Shown here: piece by piece, positions 1-8,573 of the stretch
Layout of the letters: each line of letters begins with the position of its first letter
Position numbering within the stretch: the stretch's first letter is position 1
Position numbers and translations under genes: made by a program
The notes under the pieces: model-generated
What the model was told of the DNA's origin: nothing
Databases searched by the model: none
What the model saw: only the letters and a program-made list of their open reading frames with translations
NCBI GenBank assembly: GCA_017440805.1
Contig: JAFSGN010000015.1
Span: 1-53,575 of the forward strand
Length of the DNA stretch: 53,575 nucleotides
Direction: 5' to 3'
Origin: Clostridia bacterium
Lineage (GTDB): Bacteria; Bacillota; Clostridia; Oscillospirales; SIG627

Positions 1-201
1 GAAGGCGATGTTGCTGCTGAAGGCGATGTTGCTGCTGAAGGCGATGTTGCTGCTGAAGGCGATGTTGCTGCTGAAGGCGATGTTGCTGCTGAAGGTGATG
101 TTGCTTCTGAAGGTGATGTTGTTGAAGGCGATGTTGTTGAAGGCGATGTTGTTGAAGGCGATGTTGTTGAAGGCGACGCGGAAACAAATCCTGCAGAATA
201 A
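1..201 (+). CDS. C-terminal end of an acidic repeat protein (partial)
   Basis: The reading frame is open from base 1 and stops at TAA 199-201, so only the last 66 residues are present. They consist of five exact EGDVAA hexapeptides, one EGDVAS, four EGDVV pentapeptides and a short ending EGDAETNPAE. At DNA level this is six 18-bp units followed by four 15-bp units in near-perfect tandem. The tail is strongly acidic and probably disordered. Tails of this kind occur on several unrelated clostridial proteins, so the identity of the gene cannot be told from this end. A rho-independent terminator follows at once, which supports this as a genuine gene end. Confidence 0.7.
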   Translation, partial: EGDVAAEGDVAAEGDVAAEGDVAAEGDVAAEGDVASEGDVVEGDVVEGDVVEGDVVEGDAETNPAE

Positions 202-216
202 ACATACAAAAAACTT

Positions 217-249
217 AAAGCCATGGCAAAAATTTGCCGTGGCTTTTTT
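217..249 (+). terminator. Rho-independent terminator of the repeat-tail gene
   Basis: Fourteen-base arms (AAAGCCATGGCAAA at 217-230 and TTTGCCGTGGCTTT at 233-246, one G-T wobble) are followed by a T run. Confidence 0.85.
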
Positions 250-251
250 GT

Positions 252-280
252 TTGACATCTTTAAAAACATATTGTAATCT
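252..280 (+). promoter_or_regulatory. Orphan promoter candidate facing into a convergent gene
   Basis: TTGACA (252-257), a 17-base spacer and TAATCT (275-280) form a good sigma-A type site, but no plus-strand gene follows. A transcript would run antisense into the 3' end of the FAD oxidoreductase. It could be chance in AT-rich DNA or a small RNA promoter. Nothing else is recognisable in 250-384. Confidence 0.35.
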
Positions 281-384
281 ATGCTGCGTATTCCATTAAT
301 TTTATTTAAAAATCCGTGTCCCTGCCACCGGCCGTGTGACATAGTAAAAAAGTATTGACAATATTCAACACCGCCCCATTTGAA

Positions 385-1644
385 TTATAAAGCAAACCCC
401 TCCGACCTTAATTTGTTCTGTATTTTTTTCACATCTGCATCTCTCACATCGGTTTTGTTCTCTTTCGCTACAACAACCGCCGTCCCTGCGGCCTGACCGA
501 GTTCACAACAGAATGGCATAATTCTGTAAGAAGACTGTGCCTCGTGTGTAGAAGATATGCATCTGCCGGCTACTAGCAAATTTCTCATTCCTTTAGGAAT
601 AAGACACCTGTATGGAATTTCATACCATTCGCCGGGATTAAATTCATGCCACCTTGTTCCCGTGCCCTCGGGATTATGGATATCAATTGAATAATTCGCA
701 GTTGCAATGGCGTCATCAAAACGAGCTAAACTCAGTAAATCCTCCTCTGTTAGCACATATTCACCCACAACTTTTCTACTTTCTCTGATACCGATATGCA
801 TTCCTGTGGAAATAACCCTGGCATTTTCAAATCCGGGGATATTCTCCGTAAGGAATTTATTCAGTTCGAATACCTGCTCTCTCGCTTCCAACTCCGCTTG
901 GGTAACATCAAATGGGTCTGTCGGATTTCTCCTTACTATTCTGGTACTGTTAATGTGTATGATTCCTTCATTTACATTGTCGAACATAAGCACATTCTCG
1001 CGGGGATTCTTTATTAATCCCTTTTCCTTGAATTCATTGTACAGAGAATTTATCATACCATGATTTTTCCAGCATTTTTCTTTATTAACATTTCCCAAAC
1101 GGAAACATAAAGTCATTGGCTGACATAAATTGTCAATTTCTCTTCCCAGGCTGTATTCACATCCGGCAAGAGCACAAAGTTCTGCATCTCCGGTTGCATC
1201 AATAAATGTATCCGCAAAAAATCCCATTGTACCGGATTTTCCGTAAACCAGAACAGATGTAATTTTACCGTTATCCTTTTTTGCCTCAATAACACTGGAA
1301 TTAAACAAAAGTTTTACTCCATATTTTACTACCATCCTGTTGAGAACAATTTTAAGAATTTCCTCGTCAAAGGTTGACATAGATTTGCCCACACCGGAAA
1401 TTTTATTCATTTCTTCAACTATTTCAAGAAACAGATTACCGCAAAGATATTTTCTTTCCTTTGTATCAGGCACATTTGTCCAATATGGCATAAACGGCAT
1501 TACCAAAGCGTTTGCGGCAGCACCGCCAAGACAGTTGTATTTTTCTATAAGTAAAACATCAACTCCCTGTTTTGCTGCCGATATTGCCGCTGCAGTACCA
1601 GCAAATCCTCCGCCGACTACTACAAGTTCATATTTGTTTTTCAT
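385..1644 (-). CDS. FAD-dependent oxidoreductase (FAD_oxidored family)
   Basis: A 419-aa flavoprotein. The N-terminus carries the dinucleotide-binding fold: VVVGGGFAG (residues 8-16) with the acidic E34 that contacts the ribose. A DATGDAEL segment lies mid-protein, and the C-terminal RNLLVAGRCISST...MPFCCELGQAAGTA block closes the FAD site. This is the pattern of the PF12831 group, whose members are often found in sugar and plant-metabolite catabolism; the substrate is unknown. I chose ATG 1644 over ATG 1653 because AAAGG directly abuts the upstream ATG but lies 9 bases before 1644. It follows the 670-aa gene by 47 bases and probably shares its transcript, so the two may act on the same compound. 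Confidence 0.85.
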   Translation of the reverse strand: MKNKYELVVVGGGFAGTAAAISAAKQGVDVLLIEKYNCLGGAAANALVMPFMPYWTNVPDTKERKYLCGNLFLEIVEEMNKISGVGKSMSTFDEEILKIVLNRMVVKYGVKLLFNSSVIEAKKDNGKITSVLVYGKSGTMGFFADTFIDATGDAELCALAGCEYSLGREIDNLCQPMTLCFRLGNVNKEKCWKNHGMINSLYNEFKEKGLIKNPRENVLMFDNVNEGIIHINSTRIVRRNPTDPFDVTQAELEAREQVFELNKFLTENIPGFENARVISTGMHIGIRESRKVVGEYVLTEEDLLSLARFDDAIATANYSIDIHNPEGTGTRWHEFNPGEWYEIPYRCLIPKGMRNLLVAGRCISSTHEAQSSYRIMPFCCELGQAAGTAVVVAKENKTDVRDADVKKIQNKLRSEGFAL

Positions 1645-1691
1645 TTTCAGCATCCTTTCTCAATATATAATCATCAATCACACAATATTGT

Positions 1692-3704
1692 TTATTCTTT
1701 GCAGAATGTAATATATACCGGTTCGCAATAGTCAAATTCGGTTTTGAGCTTTATTCCGTCATCTGTCAATTCAAACGAAATCTCCTGCCACACAGCATTT
1801 TTATCAAGAACACATACCTTTCCCGGTTCTTTCCATTTTTCAGGCAAATGAAGCACGACCTTATTTAATTTATCCTCGCACAAATTAATCATTGTAAGCA
1901 TACCTATAAGGTCACCGTCAATGTCATTGGCCTCATTTACAACAATACTCATATCTGGGATATTTTCAACATAAACATACTCATCATTACACCAGGAGAG
2001 AAGTCTCTGTATAACATTCTGACGGTCATAATTATAAAGTGCCTGCGAATTGTTACCGTCAAGAGTAAGACTCATAACAACAACTTTTCCGCCAAGTTCG
2101 TTTTCAAATCTTGTCATGGCAGGAGTTATCAATTCATTGCGGAAAGTAAAAGCCTCTGAAACCACTTCGCATTTGTCGTCAATTACGATTATTTCACGCC
2201 ATCTTCCTGTACCAGCAGGGCAAAACATATGTGCACAAGGCATTCTGTTGCCCTTATCTTCAGAACAGAATTCATTTTTAACAATTTCCCCTGCATCGAT
2301 ATCATAAATAAGGTTGGTATTACTTTTGTTGACATCTTCACCTATTTCAACACCAAGATATTTTGAATATCCTCTCCGGCACAGGTGCTCAGCAGCATCG
2401 CCGTCTAAAAACAACCCTTTGGAAAGTCTTTTCATTATGGTATCATGGTCAGCATATCTTGCCTGACGCACATCCCAGAATGCTACCGATGAATCTACCG
2501 TTATAAAAGGAATTCCGAATCTGCTTATACTTTTCACCCAAAGAGGACCTGTAGTACTCAACGACATATCTGCAGTATTCCAGAAAGGGTCATAGTCTAT
2601 CTCTACACCTTTCAGAGTACATTTTTTTGAAATACTGTATACTTCATTAAATCTGTATTTTTCCTGTGCATACATATCTCCGTATGCGGTTTCGGTGGAG
2701 TTCTCACTTACCAAAGACAATCCGGACATAAAGAGCAACGAGCCGTCAAATCCATATGAAAATACCGTTCCCATCATAGTTTTCATGTGTTTGGCAGATG
2801 TATAGAACTTGTTGTGGGGGTATGGGTCGGATTCATGATAAAACTTGAAATTATCACCCATATGTTGTTTGGAATACAAAGGATGATACATTTCTTCGGG
2901 AATTTTTTTAACTTCAACACCACTATAGAATGTGCCGTAAAGTCTTGAATACGGAGTGTGTCGGTTTCCTGCCATGGCTCTTGCTAAAGATTCTGTGCAA
3001 TCACCATCGCTGTCTGCACCGCCGGCCTGCATACATCCAAGGTGAATATCAGGGGCTACTTTGTCAAGTTCAACCCTGATGCATCTTCCAAGTTCTACTA
3101 ACGAATCCCTGGCAAGTTCGTGCCACTTTCTTAGTACATCTTCGGATTCCGCAGGATTACGGTATATAATTTTAATAAGTTCCTCTCTTGAATAATATCT
3201 TCCCATTCGTTTTGCAAACTCATTCAAATGGTTTTCGCAAAAGCATCCGCCAATTGCCTTTAAGGAAAAATCATCCTCTGTAAAAATAAACTTTGGTTTT
3301 GCAATTCCGGCAAAAAGTGCAACATCCTCAGCTAGACGCCTTCTGAATTCCGGGTCAAGCGGACATGAAGAAAACGGATGTACCGTTCCGTCTTCACGCA
3401 CGGGAGAAACGAATTCATCAGATGCACCTGATTTTACGGTCAATGCAATAAACCATCCGAATTCGACATCATACTCCTTAACCAACCGCTGTACCTCTGC
3501 GGCCATTTCCGCACACCTTATGTATTCTTCCTTTGGAGGATATCCAATACTTCTCCAGCCTTTAGACAATGTAAAAAAAGCAAAGCGTTTTACGCCGAAT
3601 CTTTCATGCTGCCATATTACCGAAGAGGCTACTTCCCTTGCTGAAGAAAATCGGGGGTTCAACTCAATGGGAGTAATAATATCCAGTTCAAATTTATTCA
3701 CCAT
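1692..3704 (-). CDS. Uncharacterised glycoside-hydrolase-like protein
   Basis: A 670-aa cytoplasmic protein without signal peptide. The first two thirds look like a TIM barrel of the GH42/clan-A kind: strand-like segments alternate with helices (KRFAFFTLSKGW, EFGWFIALTV, KFIFTEDDF, KFYHESDPY). Glu143 in FTEDDF and Glu291 in YHESDP are plausible acid/base and nucleophile positions; this is inference. The last ~150 residues appear beta-rich, as in accessory domains of such enzymes. I do not recognise a named family. The start has a good site, GAGGTGAT before ATG. It lies divergent to a PocR/AraC regulator and upstream of an FAD oxidoreductase, so it is likely a regulated catabolic gene. Confidence 0.6.
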   Translation of the reverse strand: MVNKFELDIITPIELNPRFSSAREVASSVIWQHERFGVKRFAFFTLSKGWRSIGYPPKEEYIRCAEMAAEVQRLVKEYDVEFGWFIALTVKSGASDEFVSPVREDGTVHPFSSCPLDPEFRRRLAEDVALFAGIAKPKFIFTEDDFSLKAIGGCFCENHLNEFAKRMGRYYSREELIKIIYRNPAESEDVLRKWHELARDSLVELGRCIRVELDKVAPDIHLGCMQAGGADSDGDCTESLARAMAGNRHTPYSRLYGTFYSGVEVKKIPEEMYHPLYSKQHMGDNFKFYHESDPYPHNKFYTSAKHMKTMMGTVFSYGFDGSLLFMSGLSLVSENSTETAYGDMYAQEKYRFNEVYSISKKCTLKGVEIDYDPFWNTADMSLSTTGPLWVKSISRFGIPFITVDSSVAFWDVRQARYADHDTIMKRLSKGLFLDGDAAEHLCRRGYSKYLGVEIGEDVNKSNTNLIYDIDAGEIVKNEFCSEDKGNRMPCAHMFCPAGTGRWREIIVIDDKCEVVSEAFTFRNELITPAMTRFENELGGKVVVMSLTLDGNNSQALYNYDRQNVIQRLLSWCNDEYVYVENIPDMSIVVNEANDIDGDLIGMLTMINLCEDKLNKVVLHLPEKWKEPGKVCVLDKNAVWQEISFELTDDGIKLKTEFDYCEPVYITFCKE

Positions 3705-3724
3705 ATATCACCTCGAAATAATTA

Positions 3725-3742
3725 TTGCATATATACCTGCAA
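3725..3742. promoter_or_regulatory. Inverted repeat, possible operator
   Basis: TTGCA-N8-TGCAA lies between the divergent 670-aa gene and the AraC-type regulator, 21 bases upstream of the start of the former. Its position suits a regulator-binding site, but AT-rich dyads occur by chance. Confidence 0.3.
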
Positions 3743-3769
3743 AAATCTTATAATTTTTATACTTTTTTA

Positions 3770-3798
3770 TTGAAATAATAATATTTTTGATATAGAAT
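3770..3798 (+). promoter_or_regulatory. Promoter candidate for the AraC-type regulator
   Basis: TTGAAA (3770-3775), 17 bases, TAGAAT (3793-3798), ending 33 bases before the ATG. Confidence 0.45.
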
Positions 3799-3831
3799 AT
3801 ATAATATAACACATTTTGTCTGAGGGATATT

Positions 3832-4656
3832 ATGGAAAATATTAAACTGTATAATTTGATTAAATATATTCAAAACGGAACAAATTTGCATATAGGTGTA
3901 TTGTTTTTGGGTAACTACTGGAACAAAATGTGTGAACTGCCCCGCAATCATATTATACACACCGCTCCTATATGCGAAACTATTAAAAACCGAAGCAAAA
4001 CGAGTTACAAAAAGTGTTTTTTCTGCAGAAATCTCGCCTTGAAAAAGGCTATAACTACAAAAGAGCCCTTCGGCGGAATATGCATAAACGGAATTTACGA
4101 ATATACTCATCCTGTAGTTGTAAATAATGAGGTTGCATGTATTATATTTATCGGAAATATACTGCATGAAGACGGATACCATAAAATAAGCAAAAAAATA
4201 TCCGACACACTTTTATTTAATACAATGGAAGAAAAACTCGGATATAATGATATTGTTGCCATAAGCAAATTACTTGAAAATCACATTCTTTTTCTATTAG
4301 ATAAATTTTCTTATGATAATACAGTTCTCAATCCACTGATAGAAAATATAAAAAATTACATACACTTAAATCTTGAATGTATTGATGTTCAACATATAGC
4401 AAAACAATTCCACTATAACAAAACATATCTCGGACGGTTATTCAAAAAAGAAACAGATACAAATATCAAAGACTACATTAATTTGCATCGCATTGAAAAA
4501 GCAAAGTCAATGTTGGTTAACACTGATGAAACCATAATCAGCATAGCCTATAAAATCGGGTTTAATAATGTCACTTACTTCAACAAAGTATTCAAATCTT
4601 TTATGTCTGTAACCCCCTCTCAATACAGAAATTTAAACAAACCCTCAAAATCATAG
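3832..4656 (+). CDS. AraC-family regulator with PocR-type sensor domain
   Basis: A 274-aa transcription factor. Roughly residues 1-160 resemble the PocR ligand-sensing domain: a Cys-rich SYKKCFFCRNLALKKA stretch, then PFGGICINGIYEYTHPVVVNNEVACIIFIGNIL. Residues ~170-270 form the two AraC helix-turn-helix units (IDVQHIAKQFHYNKTYLGRLFKK and ISIAYKIGFNNVTYFNKVFK...TPSQYR). PocR-AraC proteins respond to small metabolites such as hydrocarbon derivatives or polyols. It is transcribed away from the GH-like and oxidoreductase genes and is probably their activator. The start has GAGGGATATT ahead of ATG. A weak hairpin near 4697 may end the transcript. Confidence 0.85.
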   Translation: MENIKLYNLIKYIQNGTNLHIGVLFLGNYWNKMCELPRNHIIHTAPICETIKNRSKTSYKKCFFCRNLALKKAITTKEPFGGICINGIYEYTHPVVVNNEVACIIFIGNILHEDGYHKISKKISDTLLFNTMEEKLGYNDIVAISKLLENHILFLLDKFSYDNTVLNPLIENIKNYIHLNLECIDVQHIAKQFHYNKTYLGRLFKKETDTNIKDYINLHRIEKAKSMLVNTDETIISIAYKIGFNNVTYFNKVFKSFMSVTPSQYRNLNKPSKS

Positions 4657-4764
4657 TAATACATTATAAAATTCTGTAAGAAAGTAAATTCAAACGGGAA
4701 GATATATCCTCCCGCACATTATGTAAATTGTTTTTATTCGAATATTTAAAACCATATAAAACCG

Positions 4765-4789
4765 TACGGGAGGCTATCAGCCTCCCGTA
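4765..4789 (-). terminator. Terminator of the symporter gene
   Basis: A perfect 11-bp stem (TACGGGAGGCT, loop ATC, AGCCTCCCGTA). On the minus strand it is followed by CGGTTTTAT. The run 4657-4822 holds only this and the weak 4697 hairpin. Confidence 0.75.
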
Positions 4790-4822
4790 TTGTATGCAAA
4801 ATTCTTATTTGTTTGTTTTTAA

Positions 4823-6376
4823 CTATTTTGCTCTTACAGCCTCAAAGTCCTCCTGAATTTCTTTGGAGGGTTCTTTGGTAAGTAAAGAAACAACAAGTAT
4901 GAGAATTGCGGAGAATATAAATGCGGGTAAAAGTTCGTAAATTGCAAATACACCGCCAAGTTTGCTTATAACGAGTTTCCAGAGGAATACCATTCCGGCA
5001 CCGCCTACCATACCGGCAACAGCACCTTCTTTTGTAGTTCTCTTCCAGAACAATGAGAACAACATAAGCGGTCCGAAGGTTGCACCGAAACCTGACCATG
5101 CAAAAGAAACAACATCAAAAATTACGCTGTTTTCATCAATTGCTATTACACCTGCAATAATTGCTATTGCAAGAAGTGTAATTCTTGAAACACGCATTAC
5201 CTGCTTATCGGTAGCATCCTTCTTGCAGACACCCTGGAAGATATTCTTTGCAAAAGCGGAAGCTGCAATAAGAAGATAGGAGTCGGAAGAACTGATAGTT
5301 GCCGCAAGTATTCCCGCCATTACAAAACCTGCCAGAATTGCAGGGAGAGATGATGTTGCAAGAGTAATGAAAATATTCTCTGCGGAAGCCTTTGTAAGAT
5401 GCTCTACAGGGAAAAGTTGTCTTCCCACAATACCGATAAACACAGCAACAGTAAGGGAAATAACAACCCATATCATTGCTATTCTTCTTGAAGATTTAAG
5501 TTCTTCTTCCTTGCGGATTGCCATAAAACGGAGAAGAACCTGGGGCATACCGAAGTAACCAAGACCCCATGCAAACATTGAACATATATTCAGCAACCCG
5601 TAAGGTGTTTTTTCACCAAAAACAGCAACTCCGTTTTCTACAACCTGTAATCCATCCTCACCGATAGTAGGAGTAGCCATACCGAAGAATTCAAGGAATC
5701 CAGGGATTTCTCTTGCATTCTGAATAACATTTCCGATTCCGCCGGCGCTTATTGTAGTGATAATAACGATAACTGCAAGAGCAGCAATCATAACAATACC
5801 CTGCATAAAGTCAGATGCACTTTCTGCAAGAAAACCGCCGAGAATTGTATACAGAAGAACGAATACCGTACCTAAAATCATCATTGTTACATAAGGCATA
5901 TCAAACAAAGTAGAGAAAAGTTTACCGCAGGTAACAAGGCAACTTGCCGCATAAACAGTAAAGAATACCAGTATGAATACTGCTGACAAAGTCATAATAA
6001 CTTTTTTCTTCTCTCTGAATCTGTTTGAGAAAAATTCTGGAAGTGTTATGGAATTGTTCGCACGAATACTGTAACGGCGAAGTCTTTTTGAAACTATCAG
6101 CCAGTTAAAATATGTACCTACCGCAAGTCCTATTGCAGTCCATACCGCATCAGAAAGACCTAACCAATAGGCAACGCCGGGAAGTCCCATAAGAAGCCAT
6201 CCGCTCATGTCCGATGCCTCGGCACTCATTGCGGTAACCCACGGACCAAGTGAACGGCCGCCAAGATAATAGTTTTCGGAACTGGTGTTTGCTTTCTTTG
6301 CGTACACTATTCCGATTACGATTACAATTGCCATATAAATGACCATTGCAATCAGAATTTGAAGTGTGTCTGTCAT
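4823..6376 (-). CDS. putP: Sodium:solute symporter, PutP (proline) type
   Basis: A 517-aa integral membrane protein of the SSS family with about 13 hydrophobic segments. The N-terminal NYYLGGRSLGPWVTAMSAEASDMSGWLLMG is the characteristic PutP signature around TM1-TM2, carrying Na+ and substrate contacts. The core FGMPQVLLRFMA and the ATISSSDSYLLIAASAF segments also match. Family members import L-proline with Na+, though SSS specificity cannot be proven by eye. Start: GGAG lies 9-12 bases before ATG. It is separated from the upstream kinase gene by 126 bases and ends at its own terminator. Confidence 0.88.
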   Translation of the reverse strand: MTDTLQILIAMVIYMAIVIVIGIVYAKKANTSSENYYLGGRSLGPWVTAMSAEASDMSGWLLMGLPGVAYWLGLSDAVWTAIGLAVGTYFNWLIVSKRLRRYSIRANNSITLPEFFSNRFREKKKVIMTLSAVFILVFFTVYAASCLVTCGKLFSTLFDMPYVTMMILGTVFVLLYTILGGFLAESASDFMQGIVMIAALAVIVIITTISAGGIGNVIQNAREIPGFLEFFGMATPTIGEDGLQVVENGVAVFGEKTPYGLLNICSMFAWGLGYFGMPQVLLRFMAIRKEEELKSSRRIAMIWVVISLTVAVFIGIVGRQLFPVEHLTKASAENIFITLATSSLPAILAGFVMAGILAATISSSDSYLLIAASAFAKNIFQGVCKKDATDKQVMRVSRITLLAIAIIAGVIAIDENSVIFDVVSFAWSGFGATFGPLMLFSLFWKRTTKEGAVAGMVGGAGMVFLWKLVISKLGGVFAIYELLPAFIFSAILILVVSLLTKEPSKEIQEDFEAVRAK

Positions 6377-6502
6377 AAATCACTTTCTCCTTTTTATTTT
6401 TATATTATGGACTTTTAGATTAAAATTAAAAGCCTATAAACACATTACTGTAAGTCATATGCCCGATAAAAACAATCGGGAATATGATTTAAGCATTCTG
6501 CC

Positions 6503-7054
6503 TTAACTTTGCTTATCGACGGAAAAGGCAATCTTTTCATTAATATCAATATTAATTTCGTACTTTTCATCAATGAGAATGAAGTTTGTCCCAAACTTCT
6601 GAACATTGGATAATATTTTTTCATTTTCTTCCAAAACACTTTCCAATGTGCACCACTCATCGTCCAAGCGGTTTTCGACGATATTCGCGTATTTTTTTAT
6701 GTCGGCAAAGCGGGTTTTGATATATTTCTCACTCATTACCAAGCAATAATATCTGATGTTTTCAAGATACTCTTTTTCAAAGTAGTTCGCCCAATCAAAA
6801 GGAATATAGCATCCCTCAACAATTAAATTCTGCTTATTCTCAATTGCAGTTTTAATCATCTCCATGACAACAGGCCACAGATACTCCGTAAGTTTTTCAT
6901 CATCGCTCATAGGAGTGAGTTGTGTATATCCGCTGCGAATCAATCCCATTTTCAAATGGTCAATTGATAAATAGGGATATTTGTATTTTTCAAGTAACTT
7001 TTGTGCCAAGGCGGTCTTACCCGTATGAGAGGCACCTGTAATTAAAATTATCAT
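6503..7054 (-). CDS. P-loop nucleotide kinase-like ATPase
   Basis: A 183-aa soluble protein. Walker A is GASHTGKT at residues 7-14; LSIDHLKMGLIRSG resembles the nucleotide or substrate lid of small P-loop kinases; NLIVEGCYIPFDW carries a hydrophobic-strand acidic position after the second strand. The pattern is that of zeta-toxin/adenylate-kinase-like or 2-phosphoglycerate-kinase-like enzymes that phosphorylate a small molecule. The exact substrate is unknown. No clear Shine-Dalgarno precedes the ATG. It lies 51 bases downstream of the broken MFS gene and may have been translated from that transcript. Confidence 0.65.
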   Translation of the reverse strand: MIILITGASHTGKTALAQKLLEKYKYPYLSIDHLKMGLIRSGYTQLTPMSDDEKLTEYLWPVVMEMIKTAIENKQNLIVEGCYIPFDWANYFEKEYLENIRYYCLVMSEKYIKTRFADIKKYANIVENRLDDEWCTLESVLEENEKILSNVQKFGTNFILIDEKYEINIDINEKIAFSVDKQS

Positions 7055-7105
7055 TATTTTTTGTAATTATGTAAAATTAAAGGATATTGTTACAGAAATA
7101 TTCCT

Positions 7106-8442
7106 TTAAATTCTTCTTGTTTTCATCTTCCGTGCAAAAAATGTAAGGCACAATAAAATGACATAAAGGCAACCGATTGTAACAAAAATAGCAGTCCATC
7201 CGAATGTATCTTTTACAAAGCCGAAAATGATTGCCTGAATTGCGGCACCCATATAAACCGCCCAGTCAAGCACATCCACGATTGTAGAAGAAAACGCTCT
7301 GCCGCCCATATCCCCTGCAATCGCCCATATAACTCCGGTAACCATAGCAAAAACGCCTAACACAAACAGCATAATTAATGCCGGAATCTGACTTTTGATA
7401 AACGGAAAACACAGCATTCCCAAAAATGTGACAATCGACGCAAGAATCAGCATTGGTTCACGCTTTCCTTTGAATGCCTTGTCGGTAATCAGCGGAAATA
7501 CAAACATAGCGCATGCCTGTCCCACAGGAAGTAATATTGAACTGAAAATACCGTCCTTGATAGATAAGCCAAGTGCCTCTGTAAAATATGTGGGAACCCA
7601 GGTTAACAGTCCGTATCTTCCGATACCCGCAATTGCGGAAATAAGGCAGAACATCAATACCTTTGGCTCAGTAAAGAGGACTTTATAAGGATATAAATAT
7701 CCGTTTTTTCTATTTCTGCAATAAGTTGTGCATCCCGTTGTGATGCTTCGGCATCCGGCTCATCAAACGGCTCAAGACCTACATCTTCCGGTTTTTCTTT
7801 AAAGAATGCAACAAAAGCAATCAGTATAAGAACCATAGGAAGCATAGGATATCTGAATGCCGCGCGCCATCCCCACTCGGGATTCCAATCCATACAAAGC
7901 AGTATGGTAAGATAGGTCACTACCTGTGCCATGCCAGAAAAGGCAGTGGTTAATCCCGATGCAAAGCCTCTATTTTTCTTAGGCCACCACTTATTTAAGA
8001 CACCAAGACCGTTTGCCCAGACTGTGGACTGGAAAAAACCGTTAAGACCCCAGAGAACAGCAATTACCGGGATAGAATTCTGGAATGATATAACAACATT
8101 AATTATTGCAGATGCAACAATACCTACAATCATAAAACGCTTATAACCGAAATATGCACCAAGTCTTCCGTTTATAAGTTGTCCGAAGGCATAACACCAA
8201 AACAGTGCCGATGATACTACCCCCAGAGCCGCTGTAGTAGACCCAAGTCCCTCTGCCATTTGTGACATTACAAGATTGATGTTTTGTCTTCCGTTATAAA
8301 AGAACAAATATGTAAGTCCGAAACTGAGAAGCATAAGCCATGCGTACTTTTTGAATTTTCTGTAGTCCTTTTCCGAATAGCCATAAGTGTTTGTTTTGCA
8401 TTTTTCTGTCTCTTCAGCCACAGGAATCTGAGCATTTTCCAT
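7106..8442 (-). pseudogene. MFS transporter (UhpT/GlpT-like) with a frameshift
   Basis: Two abutting frames together make one ~445-aa MFS protein of the organophosphate:phosphate antiporter kind. The N-terminal part (8442 to about 7710) has FFYNGRQNINLVMSQMAEGLG, LINGRLGAYFGYKRFM and the interdomain loop. The C-terminal part holds GIGRYGLLTWVPTYFTEALG to the end. The frame breaks at a T6 run on the plus strand (7704-7709; A6 in the gene). Restoring one A gives a smooth join, ..EIEKNGYLYPYKVLFTEPKVLMF... Either the gene is truly inactive or phase-variable, or this is a homopolymer sequencing error. The start has AAGGAG before ATG. Confidence 0.8.
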
Positions 8443-8573
8443 ACTGTACTGCTCCTTTTAAAAATTAATCTTACTGTGTGCGGTTTAATATTTCGCATCA
8501 TATCCGTTTGGAAACTAAAGATTTCGAAATGGTGCTTTAAATATCTGCTATACACTCATTTCATGATATCCGA

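Noticed and set aside
1..168. Tandem repeats that could look like a CRISPR or satellite array
   Set aside because: Units of 18 and 15 bp without spacers, all in one open frame encoding EGDVAA/EGDVV; this is protein-coding repeat.
8..277. 89-codon frame (MLLLKA repeats) over the first repeats
   Set aside because: It is the +1 shadow of the acidic repeat frame and runs through the terminator at 217-249.
355..391. Second TTGACA with a TATAA-like box near the first gene's end
   Set aside because: The spacing is about 25 bases, too long for a working promoter.
3757..4182. 141-codon minus-strand frame opposite the AraC-type gene
   Set aside because: Antisense shadow of a well-supported regulator; no start signals and no family resemblance.
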